Assembly (NCBI GenBank): GCA_038205805.1
Contig: JBBRBO010000009.1
Location: 1 to 64,000, forward strand
Length of the DNA stretch: 64,000 nucleotides
From: JBBSBY01 sp038205805
Lineage (GTDB): Bacteria > Desulfobacterota > Desulfomonilia > Desulfomonilales > Desulfomonilaceae
Direction: 5' to 3'
Below, one piece after another: positions 9,455 to 17,729 of this stretch. Position 1 is the first letter of the stretch, and every line of letters begins with the position of its first letter. Below the pieces are notes generated by a model. That model was not told the DNA's origin and ran no database searches. It saw only the letters and a list, made by a program, of their open reading frames with translations. The translations under genes and the position numbers were made by a program.

Positions 9455-9605
9455 AGCCGCTCCAGTAGGGATTTTACTTTTTTGACTTGACAAGATAATA
9501 TAGTATTATACCATAGAACTATATAGCTGAAGAATCTTTATCTCAGAAAAATACATTTACACATCGTAAGAGTACTCGGGAAACTCAAGGGGGTTATGCG
9601 ACGCG
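9455..9605 (+). repeat. P-family repeat, copy P1, with promoter-like core
   Basis: One of three copies of a block containing AGTAGGGATTTTAC, then TTGACA (9487-9492), 16 bases and TACCAT (9509-9514), then a conserved tail (AGAATCTTTATCTCAG). The core looks like a sigma-70 promoter reading rightward, but no recognised gene follows within 1 kb on that strand. Confidence 0.7.
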
Positions 9606-9924
9606 TTCGTTTCGTACATTTGTAGTATGATTTTGTCTCCTTTTTGCGTTTGAGAATTCTCTTCATGGACGATTTCCGGCATGAGAGTTGACCCACCCTT
9701 CTCAGAGGAGCGGACGCAGACGTCGGCGCCGAGTCGCAGGTTTGTAAGGCAGTATCCGTACATGTCTCTGACAACGGGACATAGGGGACTAATCCTAAAA
9801 GCTTCCCAAAATAATGGGTACGTTCATGACACGTTGTAACAATAAGTTTTGGTCGCTCTGGAGGAGATGGCGCGCCGCTCGCAGTTGGATAAACGGCGCT
9901 GCTTGGCTGTTTTTACACTTTGCC

Positions 9925-10120
9925 GGCAAAGGAGAAAGTGAGATTGGTGAATACTTTTTGTAAGACAGGTCGCTGCAAGTCGTTTCCTAGGACATCTATG
10001 ATGCGCCGGGAGTCGTATTTCTCGCAGAGAAATGGGACTCCCGGCGATATTGTGGAAGTTCTTGGAGAGGGGTTTGGGACCCAGCCTTTCTTTCAAGAAG
10101 GTTCTCCCCAATATTACTCT
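9925..10120 (+). repeat. R-family repeat, copy R5 (variant stem)
   Basis: The left part (AAGGAGAAAGT, ATTGGTGAATAC) is shared with R7. Hairpin A at 10004-10046 has a quite different but perfectly paired outer stem, CGCCGGGAGTC with GACTCCCGGCG, around ATTTCTC/GAGAAAT. Hairpin B (about 10074-10112) is partly decayed on its left arm. It lies 3' of the reverse-strand HPP gene. Confidence 0.85.
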
Positions 10121-10170
10121 TTTCTTCATCTTCTCTCTTCTCTTCATCTTCTTTCGGGGCGACGGGGGAA

Positions 10171-10707
10171 CTACAGCCAGAATTCGGGGTATTTGCGTTT
10201 GGGCGCGGCGTTGTTCAAGAGCACACCGATTAGGGTCAGAAGAGCGGCGCCGACCGCCACGGGCATAAGGATGAAGAGAAAGCCCAGCTTGTGGACGGCG
10301 GGTCCGCCGATGACGGAGAAGAGGGCCGTAGCCCCGGCCGGGGGATGCAGGGTCTTCGTGAGGTGCATGAGCGAGATGGAAAGGGACACGGCCACGGACG
10401 CGGCAAGCCACAATTCACCGCTCAGAAGCTGGTAAGCCGTGACACCGATAAACGCTGCGAGTATATGCCCGCCGATTACGTTGCGTGGTTGAGCGAGAGG
10501 GCTTTTAGGCGCGCCGTAGATCAGGACCGCAGAGGCCCCGAAGGGCGCTATGAGGAGGAGAGCGTCCGTTCCGGCCAAGAACGTGTAATGTATGTACGCG
10601 AGCAGCGCCATGGCCAAGAAAGAAATCACGCCGGAGAGAATGGCTTCGGTTAAACTCACCCGAGGCGGACTTCCCCCGGTTCCGCGCATTTTGCTGAAGT
10701 ATTTCAT
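10171..10707 (-). CDS. HPP family integral membrane protein
   Basis: 178-residue inner-membrane protein with about four hydrophobic helices and the family signature HPPAGATALFSVIGG. Bacterial HPP proteins are poorly characterised; a plant/cyanobacterial branch has been linked to nitrite transport, so a small-ion transport role is possible but unproven here. The ATG at 10707 shares its A with the TGA stop of the upstream CBS gene (TGATG), with GGAG in range, showing translational coupling; a slightly longer ORF starts at 10722. Fusions of HPP with CBS domains are known, which supports a joint function with the neighbour. Confidence 0.85.
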   Translation of the reverse strand: MKYFSKMRGTGGSPPRVSLTEAILSGVISFLAMALLAYIHYTFLAGTDALLLIAPFGASAVLIYGAPKSPLAQPRNVIGGHILAAFIGVTAYQLLSGELWLAASVAVSLSISLMHLTKTLHPPAGATALFSVIGGPAVHKLGFLFILMPVAVGAALLTLIGVLLNNAAPKRKYPEFWL

Positions 10708-11312
10708 CAGGGCGCGCTCCACCGGTTGGATCGAACGATGTCCGCACGAGTCACAATGCCGATCAGGCGGCCTTCAGCGTCCACAACGGGAGCGCGATTA
10801 ACGCTGTTGGTGGTGAAGAGATCCGCCGCTTCGACGACAGGAGTGGTTTCCATCACAGTCAGAGCGGGCGAGGACATGATTTCTCGAGCGATCATGCGTC
10901 TAGCGGGCGCGGCCATGCACACACGGCCGTGGAGGCAATTCGCGATGACTTCCATGAAGTTCTTCGCGGATCCGCCGGCCATCTCTCGAAAGAAGTTCCT
11001 TTCACTTATGACGCCGACCACCTGATCCTGGGCGTCCAAAACAGGCACGCCGGACACCCGGCGCTTGGCCATGAGTTCCGCCACGTCCTTCAAGAAGTCG
11101 GAATCTCGCACGAAGACAACGTCTCGCGTCATGACATCGACCACACGCACGGCGGTCATGATCCGCCGCACGGCATGGTCGTACGCCTTGAGGTACACCT
11201 CCTTAAAATCCGACGGTGTGATATCCAAGTACCCGGAAATGTCCTTCATCGCCTGAAACACGTCTTTGTCGGAAATTTCCACGGGAAAACAGGCGTCCAG
11301 TTGTTCAGCCAT
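10707..11312 (-). CDS. Tandem CBS domain protein
   Basis: 201-residue soluble protein with two CBS domains: about residues 58-113 (DVMTRDVVFVRDSDF to VVGVISERNFF) and about 142-198 (EIMSSPALTVMETTP to LIGIVTRADIV). CBS pairs bind adenine nucleotides and regulate attached or partner proteins. An N-terminal helical segment (about 1-55) and a 28-residue insertion between the domains are visible. GGAGG stands six bases before the ATG. It is coupled to the HPP membrane protein by a TGATG overlap, so it is probably the energy-sensing regulator of that protein. Confidence 0.88.
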   Translation of the reverse strand: MAEQLDACFPVEISDKDVFQAMKDISGYLDITPSDFKEVYLKAYDHAVRRIMTAVRVVDVMTRDVVFVRDSDFLKDVAELMAKRRVSGVPVLDAQDQVVGVISERNFFREMAGGSAKNFMEVIANCLHGRVCMAAPARRMIAREIMSSPALTVMETTPVVEAADLFTTNSVNRAPVVDAEGRLIGIVTRADIVRSNRWSAP

Positions 11313-11344
11313 ACGAGCCTCCAGGGCGGCGGGAGGAAGTTAGG

Positions 11345-11560
11345 AATGTTGGGGAGTTGGAGAGAACCTTTTTGAAAAAAGGTCCTCCCCAAACCCCTCC
11401 CCAAAAACTTTTGCAATTGCCGAACCGGCTTTTCTCAAGGAGAAAAGGCCGCTTTCGGCGATTATCACATATTTCTGAGGAAGACGCTGGGAAACCTACT
11501 TCGCAAAACCCCCCCGTCCTACTTTTGTGAAAGCTGTCGGTAGTGGTGGAGGGCTCTCAA
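11345..11560 (-). repeat. R-family repeat, copy R6
   Basis: Reverse copy upstream of the CBS gene. Hairpin B is at 11357-11393 and hairpin A at 11419-11459 (GCCGAA / TTCGGC outer stem, CTTTTCTC / GAGAAAAG inner). The flank after hairpin A (GAAACCTACTTCGCAAAAC) matches the left arm of R2 and R4 in reverse complement. It lies 33 bp from the CBS start, so it belongs to that gene's leader. Confidence 0.8.
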
Positions 11561-11639
11561 CATTCTTGTAAGAACAGGCTTAATTCTTTCCCGTGAGGCC
11601 GCGCGCCGCGCTGCGCATATCGGCAGAAATGGCGCTCAG

Positions 11640-11795
11640 TGGCTCCAGTAGGGATTTTCCTTTTTTGGGTTGACAGAATAATTTGATATTATATCATAGA
11701 AGTATGTAGTGGAAGAATCCCTCTTTCAGAAAAAGACATTTACATTTTACATAGCACGGGAAAACCCAGGGGGGTTATGCGACCACGTTCTTTCG
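11640..11795 (+). repeat. P-family repeat, copy P2, with promoter-like core
   Basis: Same block as P1: CTCCAGTAGGGATTTTCC, TTGACA (11670-11675), 16 bases, TATCAT (11692-11697), then CAGAAAAAGACATTTAC and GGGGTTATGCGA, all matched in P1. As with P1, an R element (R7) follows downstream and no gene follows on this strand. Confidence 0.7.
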
Positions 11796-11934
11796 AGTGT
11801 GCAGCCGCACACAAGCCTGCGCGCCGACCCGCTTTTGAACTCTTGAGCGGCTTCGAGGACGCTTTCTCACTCACTCTAAGGTAACGGTCGGCCCAGTCGG
11901 CATCGCCGGTCCTTGGCCGTTGTTCGCATCGCCT

Positions 11935-12125
11935 GCAAAGGAGAAAGTAACATTGGTGAATACCTTTTGTGTAAGATAGGCTTCTGCAATTCGTCTCTTA
12001 GGACAGCTACGATCTGCCGGGAGTCGTATTTCTCGCAGAGAAATGGGACTCCCGGCGATATTGTGGAAGTTCTTGGAGAGGGGTTTGGGGAGGACCTTCT
12101 TTCAAGAAGGTTCTCCCCACTATTA
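11935..12125 (+). repeat. R-family repeat, copy R7 (variant stem)
   Basis: Closely related to R5, including the GCCGGGAGTC / GACTCCCGGC hairpin A at 12016-12056. Hairpin B is intact at 12085-12119 (TTGGGGAG / TTCTCCCCA with CCTTCTT/AAGAAGG). The same P-then-R order as at 9.5-10.1 kb indicates a duplicated composite block. Confidence 0.85.
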
Positions 12126-12262
12126 TTCTTTTCTTCATCTTCTCTGTTCTCTCTTTTCTCTTCTCTTCTCTTCTTTGCGGGGGACGAGGGTAGGGAAAAA
12201 CAAACGGCCGGAGGATATCCCGTCGGCCGTGGTGAAATAGGGCTGAGAATGACGTGTGGTGA

Positions 12263-12430
12263 TTAAAAATCTTCGAAGTCGTAGGCGTCGTCGACGAAGT
12301 CGTCTTCCATTGAAGACAGCAAATCAACGGATCGGCCTTCCATGGGGTCTTCAAAGTCGGCGAGCGCATCTGACAAGGATTCGTCATTCATCCGCCCAAT
12401 ATAATAGTTAATATTGTGTGAATGCGGCAT
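12263..12430 (-). CDS. Very small acidic protein
   Basis: 55-residue ORF starting ATG at 12430 with an excellent ribosome site, GGAGG six bases upstream, and ending TAA at 12263. The product is strongly acidic, especially the tail MEDDFVDDAYDFEDF, with no hydrophobic segment. I recognise no family. The strong translation signal and strand-consistent composition argue for a real gene. Possible roles such as an inhibitor, DNA mimic or metal binder are only guesses. R7 lies downstream of its stop. Confidence 0.55.
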   Translation of the reverse strand: MPHSHNINYYIGRMNDESLSDALADFEDPMEGRSVDLLSSMEDDFVDDAYDFEDF

Positions 12431-12556
12431 ACGCCACCTCCCGCTTTCTTTCGCTGTATGTTGCCAAGCAACGAAATAACTAAAACATATCGGAAGGATG
12501 ATGTCAATGTTTAAAGTTATAGTTTAACCGCTACGGAACTTTACTCACAGCGACTT

Positions 12557-13105
12557 TCACTTTAGGGCATAACACTCAGTAATGACACCAAATTCACGTG
12601 CATAGTCCCGATACTTGCGGCAGTTCACGAGATGGAATTCTCGCTCCGCAGGCGTCGTTTCTCTGGTGACCCGAGCGGGTATCCCCACGGCCAGACTGCC
12701 CGCCGGGATCACTGAGCCTGGGGAAACAACCGCGCCCGCTCCGACCACGGCGCCCTCTTCAACGACGGCCCCGTCCAGGACCAGCGCGCCTATGCCGATC
12801 AGGGCGCGATCCTGAATCTCGCATCCATGCAGGACCGCTCGATGGCCCACGATGACCTCATCGCCGAGTCTCAGGGGAAAGCGAACGCTGGTGACATGGA
12901 GCATACACAAGTCCTGGACATTCGTGTCCTTACCGATCCGGATGCTGTTCACGTCCCCACGGGCGACGGTATGGAACCATAACGATGAGCCTGAGCCGAT
13001 TTCCACGTCGCCCAGGACTACGACGCCGGGGGCCAGAAACACGTTCTCGCCCAGCCGCGGCCGTATGCCTTTAAATGAGTAAATGAGCGCCTGTGGTGAT
13101 TCCAT
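12557..13105 (-). CDS. Gamma-class carbonic anhydrase-like hexapeptide-repeat protein (YrdA/PaaY type)
   Basis: 182-residue left-handed beta-helix protein: repeated hexapeptides from about residue 15 to 145 (for example VVVLGDVEIGSGSSLWF, AVVEEGAVVGAGAVV). The His ligands of the zinc-binding gamma carbonic anhydrase family are seen in DLCMLHVTS and VGHRAVLHGC. Such trimers reversibly hydrate CO2 or serve unknown acyl-related roles. The ATG at 13105 overlaps the TGA of the upstream GNAT gene as TGATG, so the two are translationally coupled. Confidence 0.85.
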   Translation of the reverse strand: MESPQALIYSFKGIRPRLGENVFLAPGVVVLGDVEIGSGSSLWFHTVARGDVNSIRIGKDTNVQDLCMLHVTSVRFPLRLGDEVIVGHRAVLHGCEIQDRALIGIGALVLDGAVVEEGAVVGAGAVVSPGSVIPAGSLAVGIPARVTRETTPAEREFHLVNCRKYRDYAREFGVITECYALK

Positions 13106-14316
13106 CAAGCGCCGGCTTCCAGGATGGATTGGTATGCGCCTGCGGACAGGGTTCGGGTGCGTTGCGGATTAAAATTCTCGTCCATGCGACGGATTTCATC
13201 AAAGGGGATGATTTTCTTAAATGGCTTGTACCACTCATAGCGAACACACAGGACCTTGCCGGATTTCGCGTGCGGTCCCGGCATACCGTTGCGTATCTCC
13301 AGTTGTTCGGCGGGTTTCATGCGACCGAACGCGGTCAAGGCGCGATCAGGCTCATCCAAACGCCAATCCTCTACACGACCTGATCCCACTGCACCCATCT
13401 TGTTCACGTAGAACAGCACAGGCAGGCCTCGCCGCATCACGTGGGAGCCCGGAGCCCCGAACGCCAGGTTATGCAGATAACAAGACCGCCGCAGAGACGA
13501 GTCAAAATCGCACACGGCGTCATCTATGAGCACTGACTCGGGCGTCTCGATCAATCTCTCTGCGTGCTTTCTGGCCATGGGCAACAGGAGCGGTCGTTCC
13601 CCTTTCATGCGCACCCGAAGAGGGAAGAATAGGGTCTCGAGTTCATGGGATTCCAGTATCCTGGCAGGGGGGTGCATGATAATGTCCGAGCCGCTGCGGG
13701 TAATTCGATGCCAGCCGCTGAACAGGAATGGGAGCCGGTAATCCGTAGGTAAACGATACCCGAAGCCGTCGGTCTCGGGCCGGATCTCGTAACGGAGTGA
13801 CTGAAAAAAATCCTTGAGGAACTCAACTACCTGGGAGTGGTCGATTACCTTGTGCACAAAATGCTTGCACAAGTGGACTTGGGGTTGGCTCTTCATGCCG
13901 CAGCACTGGGAAATGCCCTCGAACACGAAGCCTACGGATTTCAAAGCGGGCAAAAGCTCGGCGGCCGCAGGCTCGGGAACATGGATGGTGGCGCGTGTAT
14001 ACTTGAGTTCACTGAATTCGAGCACGATTTCCTGGAGAAACCGCAGGTCGATGGCCTTCTGCGTAGCCTTGGGGTGAAGTTTTAAGGCCAGGATACGCGC
14101 CTCTTCCTGAGTGCGTTCCGACCATAGGACCACACCCAGGATGGCTTTACCATTTTCGATGACCCTGCACCGGATGGTGTCCTGTTGTGGGTCATGAGCG
14201 AAATCGTCGAGGAACCGCTGGGTCTGGGGCTCTTCGGCGATCCACGAAGCGAGCAGTTTGTTTATCGAGGACAGGTCTTTTTTCAGAGCTTGCCTAAAAA
14301 TGATTTTGCTGTGCAT
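13105..14316 (-). CDS. GNAT acetyltransferase fused to a PUA/ASCH-like C-terminal domain
   Basis: 403-residue cytoplasmic protein. Residues 1-160 show the GNAT layout (acidic beta-strand start, GKAILGVVLWSE, ALKLHPKATQKAIDLRFL, then LKSVGFVFEGI). Residues about 225-400 form a second domain with EVE/ASCH/PUA-like features (LFFPLRVRMKGERPLLLPM, GLPVLFYVN, GSGRVEDW, LCVRYEWYKPFKKIIPFDEI). GNAT proteins with C-terminal PUA-like domains are known as predicted RNA-linked or regulatory acetyltransferases; the substrate is unknown. The domain assignment of the C-terminal half is by pattern only. It is first gene of a two-gene operon with the carbonic anhydrase-like gene. Confidence 0.65.
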   Translation of the reverse strand: MHSKIIFRQALKKDLSSINKLLASWIAEEPQTQRFLDDFAHDPQQDTIRCRVIENGKAILGVVLWSERTQEEARILALKLHPKATQKAIDLRFLQEIVLEFSELKYTRATIHVPEPAAAELLPALKSVGFVFEGISQCCGMKSQPQVHLCKHFVHKVIDHSQVVEFLKDFFQSLRYEIRPETDGFGYRLPTDYRLPFLFSGWHRITRSGSDIIMHPPARILESHELETLFFPLRVRMKGERPLLLPMARKHAERLIETPESVLIDDAVCDFDSSLRRSCYLHNLAFGAPGSHVMRRGLPVLFYVNKMGAVGSGRVEDWRLDEPDRALTAFGRMKPAEQLEIRNGMPGPHAKSGKVLCVRYEWYKPFKKIIPFDEIRRMDENFNPQRTRTLSAGAYQSILEAGA

Positions 14317-14533
14317 TCTCAGACTCTATCGTAATGGAGATTGGCGGAAATAGCCTTTTCAGGGACCGTTCCGTATGGGATAAGAACGTAACAACGGGCT
14401 TTGGCCGCCCATGTGTAACAATTACGTCTCGTGATTGTATTTTACCGGAAAATGACGGTAAATGCGATACCATCATGAGCCTTAGGTTAGAATTTTGTGG
14501 CGCTTCGGTTAGGATCGTTGTCCGTGTAGCCTC

Positions 14534-14605
14534 GTAACCGTTCCGTCCGGGAGTTCTTTGCACTCATGACGGGCTGACGCAGAGCCGCCTCACAAGCGCT
14601 CTGGA
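14534..14605 (+). repeat. S-family repeat, degenerate copy upstream of rmlD
   Basis: Starts GTAACCGTTCCGTC at 14534 and contains the family's late motif CGCAGAGCCGCCTCA (about 14578-14592), but the final GGTGAAC end is lost. It lies directly before the rmlD ribosome site. Confidence 0.45.
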
Positions 14606-14616
14606 AGGGAAAAAGA

Positions 14617-15480
14617 ATGAAAGACGTGAAGACACTTGTGATCGGCGCACGAGGTATGCTGGGCGTGGACATAATGAAAGCGGCCCAGACCCGCTCATTC
14701 ATAGGGTTTGATCTGGATGAACTCGATATTACCTTACGAGATCGGACGCTCACGACAATCGAGGAGGTCAGGCCCGACGTAATAATCAACGCGGCCGCGT
14801 ACACGAACGTAGACGGCTGTGAGAGCGAGTCCGATACGGCCTATGCCGTGAACGCGGTCGGAGCGGGGCATGTCGCCGAGGCCGCGGCTCACGTGGCCGC
14901 GTACCTCATTCACATCAGCACGGATTACGTGTTCGACGGCGCAAAGACAACCCCCTACACCGAGGATGATCCCGTCAATCCCCTTGGAGTCTACGGCGCG
15001 TCTAAGGCCGAAGGGGAGCGGCTTGTGAACGCGGCGCTCCCCGAGAACCGCTGTATCGTCCGGACGCAGTGGCTCTATGGCGTGAATGGTCCCAATTTTG
15101 TAAAGACGATGCTCTCGCTCGCTCAACGAACGGATACCCTGACCGTGGTCAACGATCAGTTCGGGAGCCCCACCTTCACCTTGGACCTTGCCGAAGCGCT
15201 CCTGAAATTGATAGACTTGCGGCCGAAGGGGATCCTGAACGTAACCAATTCAGGGGTTACGAGCTGGTTTGGTTTCGCCCAAAAGATTATGGAAATAGCC
15301 CATATCGACAAGGTAACCGTTTCGCCCATGCCCTCCACGCAGTTGCAAAGACCGGCCCCCAGGCCGCTCAATTCGGCATTGGATCCCGCTCGGTACACGG
15401 CCCTGTTCGGTCGCCCCTTACGGCCGTGGGACGAGTCCCTTGAGGACTACATGCGCCTGGAAACCACAAATAGCCTATGA
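14617..15480 (+). CDS. rmlD: dTDP-4-dehydrorhamnose reductase
   Basis: 287-residue extended short-chain dehydrogenase that reduces dTDP-4-dehydro-L-rhamnose to dTDP-L-rhamnose, a surface-polysaccharide precursor. Visible: the NAD(P)-binding glycine motif GARGMLG near residue 9, INAAAYTNVDGCE, STDYVFDG, the catalytic YGASKAEGE (Tyr-x3-Lys) and FGSPTFTLDLAEALL. GGAAGGG precedes the ATG. RmlA, B and C are not in this window. leuC follows after 27 bp on the same strand, so the two may be co-transcribed. Confidence 0.92.
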   Translation: MKDVKTLVIGARGMLGVDIMKAAQTRSFIGFDLDELDITLRDRTLTTIEEVRPDVIINAAAYTNVDGCESESDTAYAVNAVGAGHVAEAAAHVAAYLIHISTDYVFDGAKTTPYTEDDPVNPLGVYGASKAEGERLVNAALPENRCIVRTQWLYGVNGPNFVKTMLSLAQRTDTLTVVNDQFGSPTFTLDLAEALLKLIDLRPKGILNVTNSGVTSWFGFAQKIMEIAHIDKVTVSPMPSTQLQRPAPRPLNSALDPARYTALFGRPLRPWDESLEDYMRLETTNSL

Positions 15481-15507
15481 TGAAAAATCCTTCCGGAGAA
15501 TAATGAT

Positions 15508-16785
15508 ATGCCTATGACAATCACTGAGAAGATACTGGCAGCGCACGCGGACAAAACCCAAGTCGAACCCGGCGAACTCATCCAAGCGCGTGTAGACCTT
15601 GCCCTTGCCAACGACATAACCTTGCCGCTCGCCTTGAAACCCTTCCGGGACGCCGGCGGCGCGCAGGTCTTTGATAAAGATAAGATTGTGGTGGTGCTGG
15701 ACCACTTCAATCCCGCAAAGGATATTGCGTCCGCCCAGCTCATGAAGACGGCGCGTGAATTCGCCGCCGAAATGGGGCTCACGCACTTCTACGATGTCGG
15801 CGAAATGGGGATTGAGCACGTGCTCCTGCCCGAAAAGGGCATTGTAGTCCCCGGCGACCTGGTGATCGGCGCGGACAGCCACACCTGCACGTACGGCGCG
15901 CTGGCGGCATTTTCCACGGGGGTAGGCAGCACGGATTTCGCCGCGGCCATGCTCACGGGGAACGCGTGGTTCAAGGTCCCCGAAAGCATGGACTTCGAGC
16001 TGGTCGGCGAATTCGGTTCGTGGGTATCGGGCAAGGACCTCATCCTGCACATCATCGGCAAAATCGGAGTGGACGGCGCGCTCTACAAGAGCATGGAATT
16101 CACCGGCCCGGGCGTCGCGGCCCTGACAATGACCGACCGCTTCACCGTAACCAATATGGCGATTGAGGCCGGCGCCAAAAACGGGATCTTCCCCTTTGAC
16201 GACAAGACCAAGGAATACACGGAATCACACGGCGACAAGCCGTACACCGTCTACGAATCGGACCCCGGCGCAACCTATTCGGATCACATGAAGATCGACC
16301 TGTCGGCCCTTGAGCCTTCCGTGGCCATGCCCTTCCTCCCCGAAAACGTGAAACCCATAGGCGAGGTAAAAGGCGTCAAGGTGGATCAGGTGATTATCGG
16401 CTCGTGCACCAACGGTCGCATTGAAGATCTGCGGGTCGCAGCGGCCATCCTCAAGGGGAACAAAGTCGCCAAAGGGACGCGGCTCATAGTGCTGCCCGGA
16501 ACGCCCGCCGTGATGCTTCAGGCGATCTCCGAAGGGCTCGTGGAGATCATAATGACCGCTGGAGGGGCCATTTCAACCCCCACGTGCGGACCGTGTCTGG
16601 GGGGGTATATGGGCATTCTCGCCAAGGGGGAACGCGCTGTTTCGACCACGAACCGCAACTTCGTGGGTCGCATGGGCCACCCCGAAAGTGAAGTGGTCTT
16701 ATCTTCGCCCGCCGTGGCTGCGGCGAGCGCCCTTGCGGGGGCCTTGGCGGACCCGAGAGACACCTCAGCGGCTGATCCGCGCTGA
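15508..16785 (+). CDS. leuC: 3-isopropylmalate dehydratase large subunit
   Basis: 425-residue aconitase-superfamily enzyme that isomerises 2- and 3-isopropylmalate in leucine synthesis, working as a heterodimer with LeuD. The length fits the short LeuC2/HacA-type large subunit. The 4Fe-4S ligands appear as Cys near 300 (GSCTNGR) and near 360 and 363 (CGPCLGG). GADSHTCTYGAL is also typical. Two possible ATG codons lie six bases apart (MPM). No leuD follows; repeat R8 begins 20 bp after the stop. A related role (homoaconitase or methylmalate-type) cannot be excluded. Confidence 0.9.
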   Translation: MPMTITEKILAAHADKTQVEPGELIQARVDLALANDITLPLALKPFRDAGGAQVFDKDKIVVVLDHFNPAKDIASAQLMKTAREFAAEMGLTHFYDVGEMGIEHVLLPEKGIVVPGDLVIGADSHTCTYGALAAFSTGVGSTDFAAAMLTGNAWFKVPESMDFELVGEFGSWVSGKDLILHIIGKIGVDGALYKSMEFTGPGVAALTMTDRFTVTNMAIEAGAKNGIFPFDDKTKEYTESHGDKPYTVYESDPGATYSDHMKIDLSALEPSVAMPFLPENVKPIGEVKGVKVDQVIIGSCTNGRIEDLRVAAAILKGNKVAKGTRLIVLPGTPAVMLQAISEGLVEIIMTAGGAISTPTCGPCLGGYMGILAKGERAVSTTNRNFVGRMGHPESEVVLSSPAVAAASALAGALADPRDTSAADPR

Positions 16786-16801
16786 CGCCGGCTCGCGTTC
16801 G

Positions 16802-17012
16802 AAGAAGTAATATTGGAGAGAACCTTCTTGAAAGAAGTTTCTCCCCAAACCCCTCTCCAAGAACTTTCAAAATAGCCGTAAGTGCCTTTTCTAAAGGAAA
16901 AAAAGTCACTTGCGGTGCATTTAAACATTCTTTCATAGTAGTTAGGGAAACCTGCTCTTACAAAAATATCCTTCACCTATATTCCTCGTTCGACAGCACA
17001 TTGGTATAAGGC
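16802..17012 (-). repeat. R-family repeat, copy R8
   Basis: Reverse copy directly after leuC. Hairpin B is at 16813-16848; hairpin A at 16876-16915 has the outer stem CCGTAAGTG / CACTTGCGG. The far end AGCACATTGGTATAAGG (about 16996-17012) is the terminal inverted repeat. It is almost identical to R11 behind lon, 34 kb away, so the two are recent duplicates. Confidence 0.88.
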
Positions 17013-17605
17013 GCCGCCGACGTTTCGGGAAACAGCGGGCGGTCGATCGGCTAAGGCATCGTGGCCGGGAACACGAACCCGACCGCTGGGCAAGAAAAGC
17101 CTTTACGGAAATGATGTAGGCGTTCATCTCCTTTGTACCTTGCCGGGTGCAAATGTGGGAACCCCATAGGAGAGGCCGTTGTAGTTTGCCCCTGAAGTTT
17201 CCGTACGTGCTTGGCAGTGGCGTGCGACCAATGCCGCAACAGTATGTCTCGGGAACGAATACTTTGTTCAGCGCAGACGATATTTGTAGGACGCGCTTAG
17301 GGGAAAGCTGCTGTGGCAAAAATCGTCACCAAACTTCAATGTTTAACTGAACAAATCGTCCTATTGAGCTTCCGGGTAGAAATCATCCCGAACGGGGCTG
17401 AGCGTGGGGTGGCTATAGGTTGCTGATTTCTTTGGTGGTTATTCCCCCGGCATTTTCGGGCTCGTCGGCGATAAAAAATTGTATTGACAAGAAGTGACAC
17501 ATCGCGGAGTATTGCGCATGGACAAAATACCTGTGGTGTCTGTTCGTCGGAGGATCTTGAATCTCCGGGCGGTGTAAGCGGCGCTGGTCAAGGCCTGAGG
17601 GGAAA
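17013..17605. other. Intergenic stretch with no recognised gene
   Basis: Several short ORFs occur on both strands, but none has a ribosome site, a recognisable family or consistent codon use. The stretch separates repeat R8 from the promoter of the small secreted protein gene. Confidence 0.4.
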
Positions 17606-17610
17606 AAAGC

Positions 17611-17640
17611 TTGACTTGCCTATAGGATTCTGATAACAAT
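17611..17640 (+). promoter_or_regulatory. Probable promoter of the small secreted protein gene
   Basis: TTGACT at 17611-17616, a 17-base spacer, and TAACAA at 17634-17639, about 90 bp before the start codon. The fit to the sigma-70 pattern is fair. Confidence 0.5.
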
Positions 17641-17729
17641 TTGAGAAACAGGTTTTATGTGTCTATAATTCTAAATTCGGTTCCACGGTCGCCGGGCCGG
17701 TTGGGGCCTAATACAAGGAGGATTTGGGT

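Noticed and set aside
9557..9763. 68-codon reverse-strand ORF in the P1-R5 interval
   Set aside because: Sequence looks somewhat protein-like and its end recurs at P2, but there is no ribosome site and the recurrence is explained by the DNA repeat.
9455..12125. CRISPR or tandem-repeat array
   Set aside because: Repeat copies are long, few, divergent and irregularly spaced, with no short direct repeats or spacers.
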